Notes under the pieces: model-generated
The model's input: the letters and a program-made list of their open reading frames with translations, nothing else
The model's database searches: none
What the model was told of the DNA's origin: nothing
Assembly: GCA_030686995.1 (NCBI GenBank)
Contig: CM060708.1
Coordinates: 255,424,044 to 255,488,043, forward strand
Source: Artemisia argyi
Lineage: Eukaryota > Streptophyta > Magnoliopsida > Asterales > Asteraceae
Direction of reading: 5' to 3'
Length of the DNA stretch: 64,000 nucleotides
In this document: piece after piece, positions 63,108 to 64,000 of the stretch
How positions within the stretch are numbered: position 1 is the stretch's first letter
Layout of the letters: every line of letters starts with the position of its first letter
Position numbers and translations under genes: made by a program

Positions 63108-64000
63108 ATGGAGAACGCGAATCCACCAAGTCCGACACTAGAGTTTTACCAGAAAAAATATAATTACACCAGTTTGGATATACCAAGATGGACGAATGAA
63201 ATGAGGCGGACAGAATCTTATATTGATTTTATTGAGTACCTTGAGAAAAGAGACCAAGTGCATAAGACTTTTAAAGAATTCACCTTAGGAGCTCCATCAA
63301 CCCCTCAAATTGCCTCACTTTGTGAAACTTATGCACCATATAAGCCTTCACCTAGGATAGTTTCGTATGAGCCACCTAGCTGCATATCATGGTTAGGCCC
63401 TACCATAATACAGGATGAACACATAGGTGACCTTGATGTGATGGAGGATGTAGCCAAACATGATCACATTGATAAAAAAGACCTAGGTTTTATGATCGAT
63501 GATGATGAATCTCAAGAAACAGATGATGAATCTCTTGGGCAATTTGTATATAGCAGTCAGAATATTGAAGATGATCCTTATGATTCGGACATAGAAGTTG
63601 AGATGCCTAGAGAAGCACGTGAGATACTTGGGAGGATGTTAGGGCTAGATCCTGACACATGGAATGATGAGGTGAACAACATAAGCCCACATAATACTCA
63701 ACCATCATTTGAGGCACACGCACCGCCCGTGACTTACCCGAAAGAAGTAGAAGAAACTTTAGGAATTCCAATGGAGGTAGAATCCTTGGACCAGGCACCA
63801 CTTGAGGATATAGGTTTGAACACTTGTAGTGATAACCTTACTCTTAGTTCTAGGGAAGTTCCTAGTTTTGATGAACCGGAGCCTCAACCAAAACCGTTAC
63901 CTAATCTTCCATTCTTGGATGTGAATCTAGGAATTGAGAAAGGTTCCGATCCACCCATCAAACCATATAGTCCGGGTAGTCTTAGGATAAAGGTAGTGGA
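63108..64000 (+). CDS. Unrecognised ORF of LTR element, open at window end
   Basis: From ATG 63,108, 153 bp after the PBS, 297 codons run without a stop to the window edge. The start MENANPPSPTLEFYQKKYNY follows a plausible AT-rich leader. The protein is acidic (several DDDES/DDES and EDDPYDSD blocks), Pro-rich near its visible end and has no zinc knuckle, protease or RT motif so far. The position is where gag is expected, but it does not look like Retrotrans_gag. It is probably the first ORF of an Athila/Tat-type or non-autonomous element; the rest lies beyond the window. Confidence 0.6.
   Translation, partial: MENANPPSPTLEFYQKKYNYTSLDIPRWTNEMRRTESYIDFIEYLEKRDQVHKTFKEFTLGAPSTPQIASLCETYAPYKPSPRIVSYEPPSCISWLGPTIIQDEHIGDLDVMEDVAKHDHIDKKDLGFMIDDDESQETDDESLGQFVYSSQNIEDDPYDSDIEVEMPREAREILGRMLGLDPDTWNDEVNNISPHNTQPSFEAHAPPVTYPKEVEETLGIPMEVESLDQAPLEDIGLNTCSDNLTLSSREVPSFDEPEPQPKPLPNLPFLDVNLGIEKGSDPPIKPYSPGSLRIKVV

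Overview
This window is plant nuclear DNA: AT-rich, with intron-containing genes and many nested LTR retrotransposons, MITEs and a LINE. The retrotransposon families (large tRNA-Asp-primed LTR elements, a Tat-lineage Ty3/gypsy element with an antisense gene, a SIRE/Maximus-like copia element) and the style of the two host genes suggest a eudicot, and I would guess Asteraceae. That family assignment is inference. Only two host genes look intact. They sit in a small gene island at about 36-43 kb.

Left block (1-33,199): nested retrotransposons, all readable from their ends. The oldest is a minus-strand Ty1/copia element with its 5' LTR ending at 33,199. It is split by a complete Tat-lineage Ty3/gypsy element (19,422-29,725; 485-bp LTRs; TSD TGTAT) and by a very large minus-strand LTR element (before 1 to 18,722; 3,365-bp LTR; tRNA-Asp PBS; no coding region seen). 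The large element itself holds a minus-strand copia-type element (5,443-14,873). That inner element encodes an intact 618-aa Gag but no polymerase, two further broken ORFs, and four copies of a GGTCCCCTTAA/TTAAGGGG hairpin cluster: one in each LTR, just upstream of the TATA box in the 5' LTR, and two inside.

Tat element: gag-protease-RT-RNaseH-archaeal-type RNaseH-integrase on the plus strand, broken by stops and two frameshifts. A four-exon antisense gene (putative gypsy-type transposase family) lies downstream with its own TATA box. Its exon phases fit exactly, but two in-frame stops break it.

Gene island: a foldback MULE-like element with a Stowaway MITE inside (34.5-35.5 kb) precedes a six-coding-exon plastid lysophosphatidic acid acyltransferase gene (LPAT1/ATS2 type, plus strand, 36,986-39,174). 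A five-exon filament-like plant protein gene (FPP7-like, minus strand, 40,383-43,340) faces it convergently.

Right block (45-64 kb): a Harbinger-type MITE, fragments resembling a GeBP/Storekeeper gene and a PPR gene, a foldback element between two TA arrays, a hAT-like MITE with an 8-bp TSD, and a 5'-truncated LINE with a 14-bp TSD. Then come a decayed gypsy fragment, a long LTR-like segment and two oppositely oriented copies of another LTR. The plus-strand copy has two tandem duplications, fourteen exact TGACGSCGTCA palindromes, two promoters, and a U5 stretch complementary to the 5' end of tRNA-Asp. It leads through a PBS into an unrecognised ORF that runs off the window end at 64,000.
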